DNA of 26,124 bases from Solirubrobacteraceae bacterium (lineage in GTDB: Bacteria; Actinomycetota; Thermoleophilia; Solirubrobacterales; Solirubrobacteraceae): contig JADGIB010000010.1 of the NCBI GenBank assembly GCA_019683665.1, positions 1-26,124 on the forward strand. The letters run 5' to 3'. This document shows positions 7,899 through 15,821 of the stretch, piece after piece; position 1 is the stretch's first letter; the number at the start of each line of letters is the position of its first letter. The notes under the pieces are model-generated. The model was given only the letters and a program-made list of their open reading frames with translations, did not search any database and was not told the origin of the DNA. The position numbers and the translations under genes were made by a program.

Positions 7899-9044
7899 TC
7901 ACGTCGAGACCTTCATCACGATCGTCCGTCCCGGCGCGACCTGGACGCGGACGTAGCCGGACAGCTCGGCGTCGAGCGCCTCGTCGCCGGTGTCCACGCG
8001 CAGGCGCGGCGGGTTCAGTCGGTGCAGCTTGTCGGCGGAGGCGACGACCTGGATGCGGTCGCGCCCGATGCGCCGCAGGACGGCGGGGCTGAGCTGCTGG
8101 TTGCCCCGCCCGAACAGGGCGCCCTGGCCGCCGACGACGCCGACGATCAGGACGGGGGCGGGGACCTCGGGCTCGCCGTCGAGCAGCGCCAGCAGGCCGG
8201 CCTCGTCGAGGTCGCGGCCCACGAGCTCGCCGTCGCGGACGGCGTCGACCCCCAGCAGCGTGCCGCGCAGCCCGAGGTGGCCGAGCACGGCGGCGGTCGT
8301 CGTCCCGGGTCCCAGGAGCGTCAGGCGCCCGGGCGGCAGCGTCGCCGCGATCTCGGCCGCGAGCGCGTCGACGCCCGCGTCGGCGCAGCTCGACGCCTTC
8401 GGCCCGACGACGAGGCCCGGCTGGCGCGGGACGCGCACGGCGCCGTAGAGGCGGGTGGCGACCCGGTCCTCGCGGGCGGCGGCCTCGTCGACGTCGGCGA
8501 CCTCCGCCTCGACGAGCGCGTCGGGGTCCGGGTTGCGCAGGAAGGCGGCCGCGGCGGCGCCCGCGGCCGCCGGCGAGGCGGCGAACACGCCGGAGTGCAT
8601 CTTCACCCCGGTCGGGACGCCGAGCATCGGCAGGTCGGCGCCGATCGTGTCGAGGATGTCGCGGGCGGTGCCGTCGCCGCCGGCGAACAGGAGCAGGTCG
8701 ACGCCGCGCTCGCGCATCTCGGCGACGGCGTTGCGCGTGTCGGCCGGGCGGGTGTCGCGGTCGTCGGGCAGCGTGCCGAGCTCCTCCACCTCGAGCCCGG
8801 CGGCGCGGGCCTCGTCGGCGCCCATGATGCCGGGCGCCGCGAGGACCTCGACCTCCGGGACGGCGGCGGCCAGGCGCTCGAGCGCCCGGCGCGCGCGCTC
8901 GGGGGCGATCTCCCGCGCGCCGCGCCGGCGCGCGGTGCGCACGGCGGCCGGGCCGTCGGTGCCCTTCAGGGCCACCCGGCCGCCCATGCCGGCGATCGGG
9001 TTCACGACGAGCCCGAGCCGGCGACGTGCAGCGCGCCCGGCCAT
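7899..9044 (-). CDS. ATP-NAD kinase family protein, AcoX-like
   Basis: The 381-residue protein has an ATP-NAD/AcoX kinase N-domain with NPIAGMGG (15-22), the diagnostic GGDGT motif (122-126), and the following GVPTGVKMHSGVFA segment (~142-155) that marks the AcoX group. The C-terminal half contains further glycine-rich loops (GPGTTT; GGQGALFGRGNQQ). NAD kinases phosphorylate NAD. AcoX proteins were first noted in acetoin dehydrogenase operons and have no agreed function. Here the gene lies between an aminotransferase (7-nt gap upstream) and the P-protein-like pair (13-nt gap downstream), so it is clearly part of the operon. It could make NADP for the pathway, or phosphorylate an intermediate; the sequence does not decide. 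Confidence 0.85.
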   Translation of the reverse strand: MAGRAARRRLGLVVNPIAGMGGRVALKGTDGPAAVRTARRRGAREIAPERARRALERLAAAVPEVEVLAAPGIMGADEARAAGLEVEELGTLPDDRDTRPADTRNAVAEMRERGVDLLLFAGGDGTARDILDTIGADLPMLGVPTGVKMHSGVFAASPAAAGAAAAAFLRNPDPDALVEAEVADVDEAAAREDRVATRLYGAVRVPRQPGLVVGPKASSCADAGVDALAAEIAATLPPGRLTLLGPGTTTAAVLGHLGLRGTLLGVDAVRDGELVGRDLDEAGLLALLDGEPEVPAPVLIVGVVGGQGALFGRGNQQLSPAVLRRIGRDRIQVVASADKLHRLNPPRLRVDTGDEALDAELSGYVRVQVAPGRTIVMKVST

Positions 9045-9051
9045 CGCGGCG

Positions 9052-10434
9052 CTACGCCACCTCCGCGGCGACGACGTCGGCGGCCTCGCGGACGACCTCG
9101 ACCATCCGGTCGATCTCCGCCTCGGTCACGACGAACGGCGGCGAGAAGGAGACGGTGTCGCCCTCCGGCAGCGCGCGGGTGATGACGCCGCGGTCGAGCG
9201 CCTCCTTCGTCACCTTCGCGGCGACGGAGCCGAGCGGGTCGAACTTGGCCGGCGGGTCCTGGGCGGCGACGAACTCGACGGCGCCGACGAGCCCGATGCC
9301 GCGGACCTCGCCGACGAGCGGGTGCCCGTCGAACGCCTCGTGCAGGCGCTTCTGGAGGTGCGCGCCGACGGTCTCGACGCGCTCGAGCAGGTTCTCCTTC
9401 TCGATGACGTCGAGGTTCGCCATCGCGCACGCGCACGAGAGCGGGTGCGACGTGTACGTGTAGCCGTGGCTGAACGCGGCCGAGCCGTTGCGGTCGGCCA
9501 GAACGCGCCACACCTTCTCGGAGACGATGCACGCCGACAGCGGCACGTACGCCGAGGTGATGCCCTTGGCGACGGTCATGAGGTCCGGCTCGATGCCGAG
9601 CTTCTGGCTGCCGAACCAGGTGCCCAGCCGGCCGAAGCCGGTGACGACCTCGTCGGCGATGAGCAGGACGTCGTGGCGGCGCAGGACCTCCTGGATCTCG
9701 GCCCAGTAGGTCTCGGGCGGCACGATGACGCCGCCGGCGGCCTGGACCGGCTCGGCGATGAACGCCGCGACCGTCTCGGGGCCCTCGGCCCGGATGAGCG
9801 CGTCGAGGTCGTCGGCCAGGCGCTTGGCGAAGGCCCGGTCGTCCTCGCCCGGCTGCGCCTCCCACAGGCGGTGCGGGGGCGTCGTGTGGATGATCCCGTC
9901 GATCGGCAGGTCGAAGTCGCGGTGCATGCCCGGCAGCCCGGTGAGGCTGCCCGACGCGACGGTCACGCCGTGGTACCCGCGCCGGCGCGAGATGATCTTC
10001 TTCTTCTCCGGGCGCCCGAGCAGGTTGTTGTACATCCGCACGAGCTTGACCTGGGTGTCGTTGGCGTCCGAGCCGCTGTTGCCGTAGAGCACCTTCGACA
10101 TGCCGGCCGGGGCGAGGTCGAGGATGCGCTCGGCCAGCAGCGCCGGCGTGTCGGTCGCCATCGACGTGAACGAGTGGTAGTACGGCAGCTTCAGCGCCTG
10201 GTCGCGCAGGGCGTCCGCGAGCTCCACGCGCCCGTAGCCGACGTTGACGCACCACAACCCGGCCATCGCGTCGAGGTAGGTGCGGCCCTCGGCGTCGGTG
10301 AGCGTCGAGCCCGTGCCGCCGACGATCACCCGCCGCGGCCCGTGGGCCTCGTGCTCGCCGAGGACGCTGAACGGATGGAAGACATGCCGGCGGTCGATCT
10401 CGCTCAGCGTGCCCTTGGGAGTGGTGGTCGTCAT
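9052..10434 (-). CDS. Class III (omega) pyridoxal-phosphate aminotransferase
   Basis: The 460-residue fold-type I aminotransferase has WCVNVGYGR near residue 61, the PLP phosphate loop GNSGSDAND (118-126), DEV (261-263) contacting the cofactor, and catalytic K290 in VAKGITS. The sequence style (AGLWCVNVGYGR, TWFGSQKLGIEPD) is that of omega-amino acid/polyamine:pyruvate transaminases such as SpuC and beta-alanine or taurine transaminases. It converts a terminal amine to an aldehyde. I chose ATG 10434 (MTTTTPKG), which removes an unsupported N-terminal extension running across the promoter. It is the first gene of the minus-strand operon and divergent from a semialdehyde dehydrogenase. The two could act in sequence (amine to semialdehyde to acid), for example on GABA or putrescine derivatives. 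Confidence 0.93.
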   Translation of the reverse strand: MTTTTPKGTLSEIDRRHVFHPFSVLGEHEAHGPRRVIVGGTGSTLTDAEGRTYLDAMAGLWCVNVGYGRVELADALRDQALKLPYYHSFTSMATDTPALLAERILDLAPAGMSKVLYGNSGSDANDTQVKLVRMYNNLLGRPEKKKIISRRRGYHGVTVASGSLTGLPGMHRDFDLPIDGIIHTTPPHRLWEAQPGEDDRAFAKRLADDLDALIRAEGPETVAAFIAEPVQAAGGVIVPPETYWAEIQEVLRRHDVLLIADEVVTGFGRLGTWFGSQKLGIEPDLMTVAKGITSAYVPLSACIVSEKVWRVLADRNGSAAFSHGYTYTSHPLSCACAMANLDVIEKENLLERVETVGAHLQKRLHEAFDGHPLVGEVRGIGLVGAVEFVAAQDPPAKFDPLGSVAAKVTKEALDRGVITRALPEGDTVSFSPPFVVTEAEIDRMVEVVREAADVVAAEVA

Positions 10435-10522
10435 CGTCCTGCTCGTATTGCGGTCAATTGCACGATATGCGAACCTTGGCAAACAAGACGCCGCCTGTCC
10501 ACCCCGTCCAAGGAGAACCTGC
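10435..10522. promoter_or_regulatory. Divergent promoter region between aminotransferase operon and aldehyde dehydrogenase
   Basis: This 88-nt spacer contains the most AT-rich patch of the neighbourhood (about 10446-10486), with three TTGC/TGCG half-elements. A minus-strand TATCGT (10467-10462) fits a -10 box for the operon. I could not define a convincing -35 or a perfect palindrome. The IclR protein of the operon is the natural candidate to bind here. An AGGAG ribosome site (10511-10515) precedes the aldehyde dehydrogenase. Confidence 0.5.
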
Positions 10523-11998
10523 ATGTCGACCGCCTTCGAGCTCGCCCTCACGGACCGCTCGCTCCTGCGTGAGCAGCTGCTCGTGAACGGCGAGTGGGTC
10601 GACGGCGAGCACGGCGAGCGGGACCCCGTCCTCGACCCCGCCACCGGCGAGCAGATCGCCTCCGTCGCCCGCGGGACCCGCGCCGACGCCCGTCGCGCGA
10701 TCGAGGCCGCCGACGCCGCCCAGCGCGAGTGGGCGCGCCTGAACGCCAAGCGGCGCTCCCAGCTCCTGCGGGCCTGGCACGACCTGATCGTCGCCAACGC
10801 CGACGACCTCGCCGCGATCCTGACCGCCGAGCAGGGCAAGCCGCTGGCCGAGGCGCGCGGCGAGATCCTCTACGGCGCCGGGTTCATCGAGTGGTACGCC
10901 GAGGAGGCCAAGCGCGCCTACGGCGAGGTGACCCCCTCCCCCTTCGACGACCGGCGGCTGCTGACGATCAAGAAGCCGGTCGGCGTCTGCGCGGCGATCA
11001 CGCCGTGGAACTTCCCGATGGGGATGATCGCCCGCAAGGCCGCCCCCGCCCTGGCCGCCGGCTGCACGATGGTCGTCAAGCCGGCCCCCGCCACGCCGCT
11101 GTCGGCGCTGGCGATGGGCGAGCTGGCCCTGCGCGCCGGCATCCCCGCCGGCGTCCTCAGCGTCGTCTGCGGCCCGGCCGAGGAGGTCGGCCACGAGCTG
11201 GCGACCTCCCCGCTCGTGCGCAAGATCACCTTCACCGGGTCGACCGGGGTCGGCAGGCTCCTCATGCGCCAGGCGGCCGACACGGTCAAGCGCGTCTCGC
11301 TCGAGCTCGGCGGCAACGCGCCGTTCATCGTCTTCGACGACGCCGACCTCGACGCCGCCGTCGCCGGCGCGATCGCGTCGAAGTTCCGCAACGCCGGCCA
11401 GACCTGCGTGTGCGCGAACCGCGTCCTCGTCCAGGCGGGCATCCACGACGCGTTCGTCGAGCGCTTCGCCGCCGCGACCGCCGCGCTGCGCGTCGGCCAC
11501 GGCTTCGAGGAGGGCGTCGAGCAGGGGCCGCTCATCGACGAGCGCGCGCTCGCGAAGGTCATCGACCACATCGAGGACGCCGTCGCCCAGGGCGCCGAGG
11601 TCGTCACCGGCGGCAAGCCGCACGAGCGCGGCGGCACGTTCTTCGAGCCGACCGTCCTGACCGGCGCCAGGCCGGGCATGAAGATCGCCGTCGAGGAGAC
11701 GTTCGGCCCGGTCGCCCCCGTCTTCCGCTTCGAGACCGAGGAGGAGGCGATCGAGCTGGCCAACGCGACCGAGTCCGGCCTGGCCGCCTACTTCTACACG
11801 CGCGACCTCGGGCGCATGTGGCGCGTGGGCGAGGCGCTGGAGTTCGGCGTCGTCGGCGTGAACACCGGCATCTTCTCCTACGAGGGCGCGCCGTTCGGGG
11901 GCGTCAAGCAGTCCGGGCTGGGCCGCGAGGGCAGCCGCCACGGGCTCGACGACTACATGGAGCTCACGTACCTCTGCGTGGGCGGCACCGGCGCCTGA
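10523..11998 (+). CDS. gabD: NAD(P)-dependent succinate-semialdehyde dehydrogenase-like aldehyde dehydrogenase
   Basis: The 491-residue protein has GabD length. Catalytic residues are visible: N163 in PWNF, E261 in SLELGG and C295 in FRNAGQTCVCANR, with a second cysteine two residues on as in redox-switched SSADHs. The cofactor segment KPAPATPLSAL and FTGSTGVGR match the succinate/glutarate-semialdehyde dehydrogenase branch. It oxidises a semialdehyde to the carboxylic acid in the cytosol. The ATG follows an AGGAG site by 7 nt. It is divergent from the omega-aminotransferase, so it most likely oxidises that enzyme's aldehyde product. Succinate semialdehyde is the default guess; glutarate semialdehyde or another omega-semialdehyde is possible. 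Confidence 0.92.
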   Translation: MSTAFELALTDRSLLREQLLVNGEWVDGEHGERDPVLDPATGEQIASVARGTRADARRAIEAADAAQREWARLNAKRRSQLLRAWHDLIVANADDLAAILTAEQGKPLAEARGEILYGAGFIEWYAEEAKRAYGEVTPSPFDDRRLLTIKKPVGVCAAITPWNFPMGMIARKAAPALAAGCTMVVKPAPATPLSALAMGELALRAGIPAGVLSVVCGPAEEVGHELATSPLVRKITFTGSTGVGRLLMRQAADTVKRVSLELGGNAPFIVFDDADLDAAVAGAIASKFRNAGQTCVCANRVLVQAGIHDAFVERFAAATAALRVGHGFEEGVEQGPLIDERALAKVIDHIEDAVAQGAEVVTGGKPHERGGTFFEPTVLTGARPGMKIAVEETFGPVAPVFRFETEEEAIELANATESGLAAYFYTRDLGRMWRVGEALEFGVVGVNTGIFSYEGAPFGGVKQSGLGREGSRHGLDDYMELTYLCVGGTGA

Positions 11999-12012
11999 GC
12001 CGCGCGCCCGGC

Positions 12013-12049
12013 GCATGGGGCCCGGCCGAATGCACATCGGGCCCCATGC
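12013..12049. repeat. 12-bp perfect inverted repeat between gabD-like gene and gdhA
   Basis: Arms GCATGGGGCCCG (12013-12024) and CGGGCCCCATGC (12038-12049) flank a 13-nt loop. It could terminate the upstream aldehyde dehydrogenase transcript, although no T-run follows. The right arm is also part of the recurrent 19-bp promoter element upstream of gdhA, so it may equally be a doubled binding site for the same regulator. Confidence 0.7.
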
Positions 12050-12076
12050 CGCTCAGGCCCCCTTGAGCCCTACCGT
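12029..12076 (+). promoter_or_regulatory. Recurrent 19-bp element plus -10 box upstream of gdhA (site a)
   Basis: AATGCACATCGGGCCCCAT (12029-12047) is the best match to the window-wide consensus. It is followed 23 nt later by TACCGT (12071-12076), a good -10 hexamer. Transcription would begin about 3 nt before the gdhA ATG, so the message is practically leaderless, in keeping with the lack of a Shine-Dalgarno site. Confidence 0.65.
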
Positions 12077-12085
12077 CGGGCGCCG

Positions 12086-13459
<1,374 letters not shown>

Positions 13460-13478
13460 GCGCGGCTGCACACCGCGC
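13460..13478 (+). terminator. Short GC hairpin after gdhA
   Basis: GCGCGG (13460-13465) and CCGCGC (13473-13478) form a 6-bp stem with a 7-nt loop directly after the gdhA stop codon. There is no T-run, which is common in very GC-rich genomes. Confidence 0.4.
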
Positions 13479-13487
13479 CCGGGGCGA

Positions 13488-13534
13488 TCTGCACGTTCGG
13501 CGCCATGGCCGGCCGGCCGCGCGGGCGCCATCGT
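13488..13534 (+). promoter_or_regulatory. Degenerate copy of the 19-bp element plus -10 (site b)
   Basis: TCTGCACGTTCGGCGCCAT (13488-13506) shares 13 of 19 bases with site a. CATCGT (13529-13534) lies exactly 22 nt downstream, and the ATG at 13541 is exactly 34 nt after the element. This spacing is why I place the small gene's start at 13541. Confidence 0.5.
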
Positions 13535-13540
13535 CGGGGC

Positions 13541-13756
13541 ATGCTCGACATCGACCTGCTCCCGCCCGCGCGCGACCGGCCGGCGGCCCGGCCCGTCCCC
13601 GTCCGCGCGCCCGCCGCGATCGGCCCGCGCATCGCCCCGTGGCCGGCGGCCCGCGCCGCCGACCAGCTCGTCGCCCGCCGCTCGCGCCGGCGGCCCCGCG
13701 CCCGCCGCTCGAACGCCGAGATCGTGACCCGCGCCTGGCGGCGTCCCTGGGCGTGA
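13541..13756 (+). CDS. Small basic hypothetical protein
   Basis: A 71-residue reading frame rich in Arg, Pro and Ala, with almost exclusively G/C third positions. The middle has an Arg cluster (SRRRPRARR). No family is recognised, and there is no signal peptide or membrane helix. Support comes mostly from position: the ATG is 34 nt after a copy of the shared promoter element, with a -10 box at the leaderless distance. A frame start at 13505 exists but would lie inside the promoter. In such GC-rich DNA a chance reading frame of this size is possible. Confidence 0.4.
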   Translation: MLDIDLLPPARDRPAARPVPVRAPAAIGPRIAPWPAARAADQLVARRSRRRPRARRSNAEIVTRAWRRPWA

Positions 13757-13788
13757 CCGCCGCCGTCCCGGCCGCGGCACCCGCCGCA

Positions 13789-13835
13789 GATGGGGGCCGG
13801 CGCCCATGGGAAGCCCGCCGCGGGCGGGCGATGAT
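13789..13835 (+). promoter_or_regulatory. Palindromic 19-bp element plus -10 (site c)
   Basis: GATGGGGGCCGGCGCCCAT (13789-13807) is an almost perfect palindrome (one mismatched pair). GATGAT (13830-13835) sits exactly 22 nt downstream, as in the other copies. No start codon follows at 34 nt; transcription from about 13842 would give a ~67-nt leader for the membrane protein at 13909, which has its own ribosome site. Confidence 0.5.
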
Positions 13836-13908
13836 GGCCGATCCGCGGTGAGGTGGCGCGGCCGGCCTCGCCCGGCTCGGATCCCGACGGCCGCGAGGAG
13901 GTGTCCCG

Positions 13909-14118
13909 ATGCGAGCGTTGCTCGGCATCCTGCGCGGCATGGCCGCGATCGCCCTCACGGGGCTCGGCCTGCTCGTTGTACTGCGCGGCCAGGGCGCGGC
14001 CGCGCACATCCTGCCCGGCGCGGTGCTCATCGCCGCCGGCATCACGGTCGCCACGGTCGGCGTCCTCATCGACGCCGTCGACGGGCGGCTCGAGGACCCC
14101 GCGCCGCGTCGGCGCTGA
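13909..14118 (+). CDS. Small two-helix membrane protein
   Basis: A 69-residue protein with two hydrophobic segments (about residues 4-26 and 33-55) joined by a short RGQGAAAH loop, and an acidic then basic tail (LEDPAPRRR). The ATG follows a strong GAGGAGGTG ribosome site (about 13895-13903), which supports it as a real gene. No family recognised; the layout is that of a small inner-membrane protein. Its probable promoter carries site c, and a 12-bp-stem hairpin follows the stop. Confidence 0.65.
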   Translation: MRALLGILRGMAAIALTGLGLLVVLRGQGAAAHILPGAVLIAAGITVATVGVLIDAVDGRLEDPAPRRR

Positions 14119-14150
14119 CGCGGCCCGGCGCGCCGGCGCGCGCGGCGGGA

Positions 14151-14183
14151 GCCTCCCGGCGGTTGCCCCGGCCGCCGGGAGGC
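14151..14183 (+). terminator. Strong hairpin terminator
   Basis: GCCTCCCGGCGG (14151-14162) pairs perfectly with CCGCCGGGAGGC (14172-14183) around a 9-nt loop, 33 nt after the stop of the small membrane protein. No T-run follows. Confidence 0.6.
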
Positions 14184-14277
14184 TGCGGCCGGCCCTCATG
14201 TCCGCCCGAGGCGAGTGGGCAGGGGGCCCGACGTGCCTCGACCTGTCGCGTGCGCCGGCCGCACGCCGCACCTTCGG

Positions 14278-14324
14278 ATCCTGGCCGCCACGCGGGCGGG
14301 CGCCTATGGGGCGAAGTACGCATT
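14278..14324 (-). promoter_or_regulatory. 19-bp element plus -10 on minus strand (site d), no clear gene
   Basis: On the minus strand AATGCGTACTTCGCCCCAT (14324-14306) is followed 22 nt later by CAGGAT (14283-14278), and a GTG lies 34 nt after the element at 14271. The frame opened by that GTG runs antisense through the 13909 gene and does not look like a protein, so the product may be an untranslated or antisense RNA, or the site may act in another way. Confidence 0.4.
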
Positions 14325-14359
14325 CGCCGGTGGGGCGCCGCACCGAGGCGCGGCCGCCG

Positions 14360-14782
14360 TCAGGGCCGCACCCGGTCCCACAGCTCGTCGAACGCGGCGT
14401 CGTCGAAGAACGCGACGCCGTCGACGATCCGGCCGTCGCGCAGCGTCAGGAACCAGGCGTAGGCGTTCTCGTAGGGCACGCCGTCGCTCGCGACCCCGCG
14501 GCCGTCCCAGCGCACGGCGACCGTGTCGCCGTCGGCCACGACCGCGCGGATCGCCGTCGGGCGCAACGGCTCGCCGCCCTCGAAGCGCCGCGCGAACGGG
14601 ACCAGGACCGCGTCGACGAAGGCCCGGCGGTCGGCGTAGTCGCCGGCCGCCTGCGAGCGGCCCTCCACGCGCCAGGTCATCTCCGGCGCGAACAGGTCGG
14701 CCGGGTGGCCGGTCCCGGCCTGCCAGGCCTCGAAGGCCTCGCTGACGGTCCGCCGGTTGGCGTCGGCGACGGTGTCGGTCAT
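14360..14782 (-). CDS. SnoaL-like / NTF2-fold protein
   Basis: A 140-residue protein with the SnoaL-like cone: an N-terminal helix (VSEAFEAWQAG), FAPEMTWRVEGRS, a central strand pair (VADGDTVAVRWDGRG) and the closing strands AYAWFLTLRDGRIVDGVAFFD. These small NTF2-fold proteins include ketosteroid isomerases, polyketide cyclases and many of unknown role; none of the known catalytic sets can be assigned with confidence. A GGAGGAG ribosome site lies 8 nt before the ATG. It appears to be a single-gene unit, downstream of the tetR-yqeY terminator. Confidence 0.85.
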   Translation of the reverse strand: MTDTVADANRRTVSEAFEAWQAGTGHPADLFAPEMTWRVEGRSQAAGDYADRRAFVDAVLVPFARRFEGGEPLRPTAIRAVVADGDTVAVRWDGRGVASDGVPYENAYAWFLTLRDGRIVDGVAFFDDAAFDELWDRVRP

Positions 14783-14834
14783 CGTGCGGCTCCTCCGATC
14801 GACGGGTGCGCGGCCGACGGTCGCACACCCAGGC

Positions 14835-14874
14835 CGCCGCCCGGGAGCCCGCGCGCCCCCGCTCCCGGGCGGCG
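14835..14874 (-). terminator. 14-bp stem terminator of the tetR-yqeY operon
   Basis: CGCCGCCCGGGAGC (14835-14848) and GCTCCCGGGCGGCG (14861-14874) are perfectly complementary, with a 12-nt loop. The hairpin lies 13 nt beyond the yqeY-like stop codon and before the next minus-strand gene. Confidence 0.6.
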
Positions 14875-14887
14875 CGGGCGCCGGGCC

Positions 14888-15253
14888 TCAGGCGAGCTGG
14901 CCGGCCAGGACGTCGGCCTCCGACCGCAGCCGCGCGGCGCGCCCGGCCTCGCCGCGCGCCTCGTACCCGGCGGCCGCGGCCCGGCGCTCCTCGACCTCGG
15001 CGACGACGATCGCCCGCGCCTCGTCCTCGCTCAGCTCGGCCCGCGGCGCCTCGCCGGCGCCGAGCGGCCCGGCGGTCCCGGCGATGCGCGACCCGCCGGA
15101 CCCGTCGTCGGCGCGCCGCGGCGGCGGCGCGACCGCCTCGGCGTTCTCGATCGCCGCCAGCGCGGTCCGCAGCGCGCCCGCCGCGACCGGGTCGCGCGCC
15201 CGGCGCGCGGCCAGCAGCGCGGCGCGCAGCCGGGCCCGCAGGTCGCCGCTCAC
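14888..15253 (-). CDS. GatB/YqeY-domain protein (YqeY-like)
   Basis: The 121-residue protein has the YqeY pattern: an N-terminal helix RLRAALLAARRARDPVAAGALRTALAAIENAE (about 7-38), a low-complexity Gly/Ala/Arg loop, and then SEDEARAIVVAEVEERRAAAAGYEARGE, matching the YqeY helix that precedes the GatB-like tail. The domain is related to the tRNA-binding tail of amidotransferase GatB, but free-standing YqeY proteins have no settled role. It is shorter than the usual ~150 residues and lacks the typical C-terminal ending. The GTG start at 15253 overlaps the tetR stop by 4 nt (GTGA), so the two are translationally coupled. Confidence 0.75.
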   Translation of the reverse strand: MSGDLRARLRAALLAARRARDPVAAGALRTALAAIENAEAVAPPPRRADDGSGGSRIAGTAGPLGAGEAPRAELSEDEARAIVVAEVEERRAAAAGYEARGEAGRAARLRSEADVLAGQLA

Positions 15254-15804
15254 GCCCGCATCCCCCGCAGGACGAGCTCGGCGAGCCGGTGGGCCGCCCG
15301 CGGGCCGATCCCGGCCAGCTCCCGCAGCGCGCAGAAGACGAGGCGCAGGTCCTCGTGGCCGGCGTCGTCGCGCAGCGCCCCGGCGGCCCGGGCGCGCTCG
15401 ACCATCTGCGCCAGCGCGTCGGTCGCCCCGGCCCGCGCGGCGCGGACCTCCTCGGACGTCGACGCGGCCTCGTCCCACGCGGTCTGCGAGAGCGCGTCCT
15501 CGATGCAGTCGTCGACCGTCGCGTGGGTGGCGGCGACGAGCGCCGCCCACGGGTCGGGCTCGTCGAGCGTGGCCAGGAACCGCTCGCGCAGCGCGCGGGC
15601 GCGGGCGACGACGAGCTGGGCGATGAGGTCGTCCTTCGTGCCGACCTGGCGGTAGATGCTCCCCACCCCCACGCCGATCCGCTCGGCGAGGACCGGCATC
15701 GGCACGTCGACGCCGTCGCGCGCGAACACCTCGCCCGCGACGTCGAGGACGCGGGCGCGCTTCTCGTCGGCGGTCAGATCGGACCATGGCGCCGGAATGG
15801 TCAT
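15250..15804 (-). CDS. TetR-family transcriptional regulator
   Basis: A 184-residue protein with an N-terminal TetR helix-turn-helix (about 15-62; ARVLDVAGEVFARDGVDVPMPVLAERIGVGVGSIYRQVGTKDDLI) and a C-terminal ligand-binding helical domain ending LAELVLRGMRA. It starts 17 nt from the divergent ilvD start. A near-perfect 18-bp palindrome covers its start codon and the region just upstream of the ilvD -10 box, so it probably represses both itself and ilvD. It is co-transcribed with the YqeY-like gene. The ligand is unknown. Confidence 0.92.
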   Translation of the reverse strand: MTIPAPWSDLTADEKRARVLDVAGEVFARDGVDVPMPVLAERIGVGVGSIYRQVGTKDDLIAQLVVARARALRERFLATLDEPDPWAALVAATHATVDDCIEDALSQTAWDEAASTSEEVRAARAGATDALAQMVERARAAGALRDDAGHEDLRLVFCALRELAGIGPRAAHRLAELVLRGMRA

Positions 15805-15809
15805 TCCGG
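15792..15809. promoter_or_regulatory. Palindromic operator CCGGAATGGTCATTCCGG at the tetR/ilvD junction
   Basis: Eight-bp arms CCGGAATG/CATTCCGG around a central GT make an 18-bp near-perfect palindrome, a normal size for a TetR site. It includes the tetR initiation codon (15804-15802) and abuts the ilvD -10 box at 15810, so binding would block both divergent promoters. Confidence 0.7.
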
Positions 15810-15815
15810 TAGCCT
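15810..15815 (+). promoter_or_regulatory. -10 box of a leaderless ilvD promoter
   Basis: TAGCCT (15810-15815) fits TANNNT. It occupies -12 to -7 relative to the ilvD ATG at 15822, predicting transcription from the A of the start codon. No Shine-Dalgarno site is present, which agrees with leaderless translation. Confidence 0.6.
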
Positions 15816-15821
15816 AACGCC

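Noticed and set aside
10435..10522. A complete GABA shunt (transaminase plus SSADH) as the function of the whole operon
   Set aside because: It explains only two of eight genes; the PLP pair, AcoX-like, hydroxyacid dehydrogenase and enolase-family genes would be left without a role.
12013..12049. Reading the GCATGGGGCCCG inverted repeat simply as a terminator
   Set aside because: Similar arms occur between divergent genes (18617-18657) and in other upstream positions where a terminator makes no sense, and the right arm fits the promoter element; a terminator role is not excluded but does not explain the family.
14066..14343. Possible small minus-strand protein starting at GTG 14271 after site d
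   Set aside because: Composition is that of an antisense shadow and it crosses a strong hairpin; only the promoter-like spacing speaks for it, so no CDS is called.
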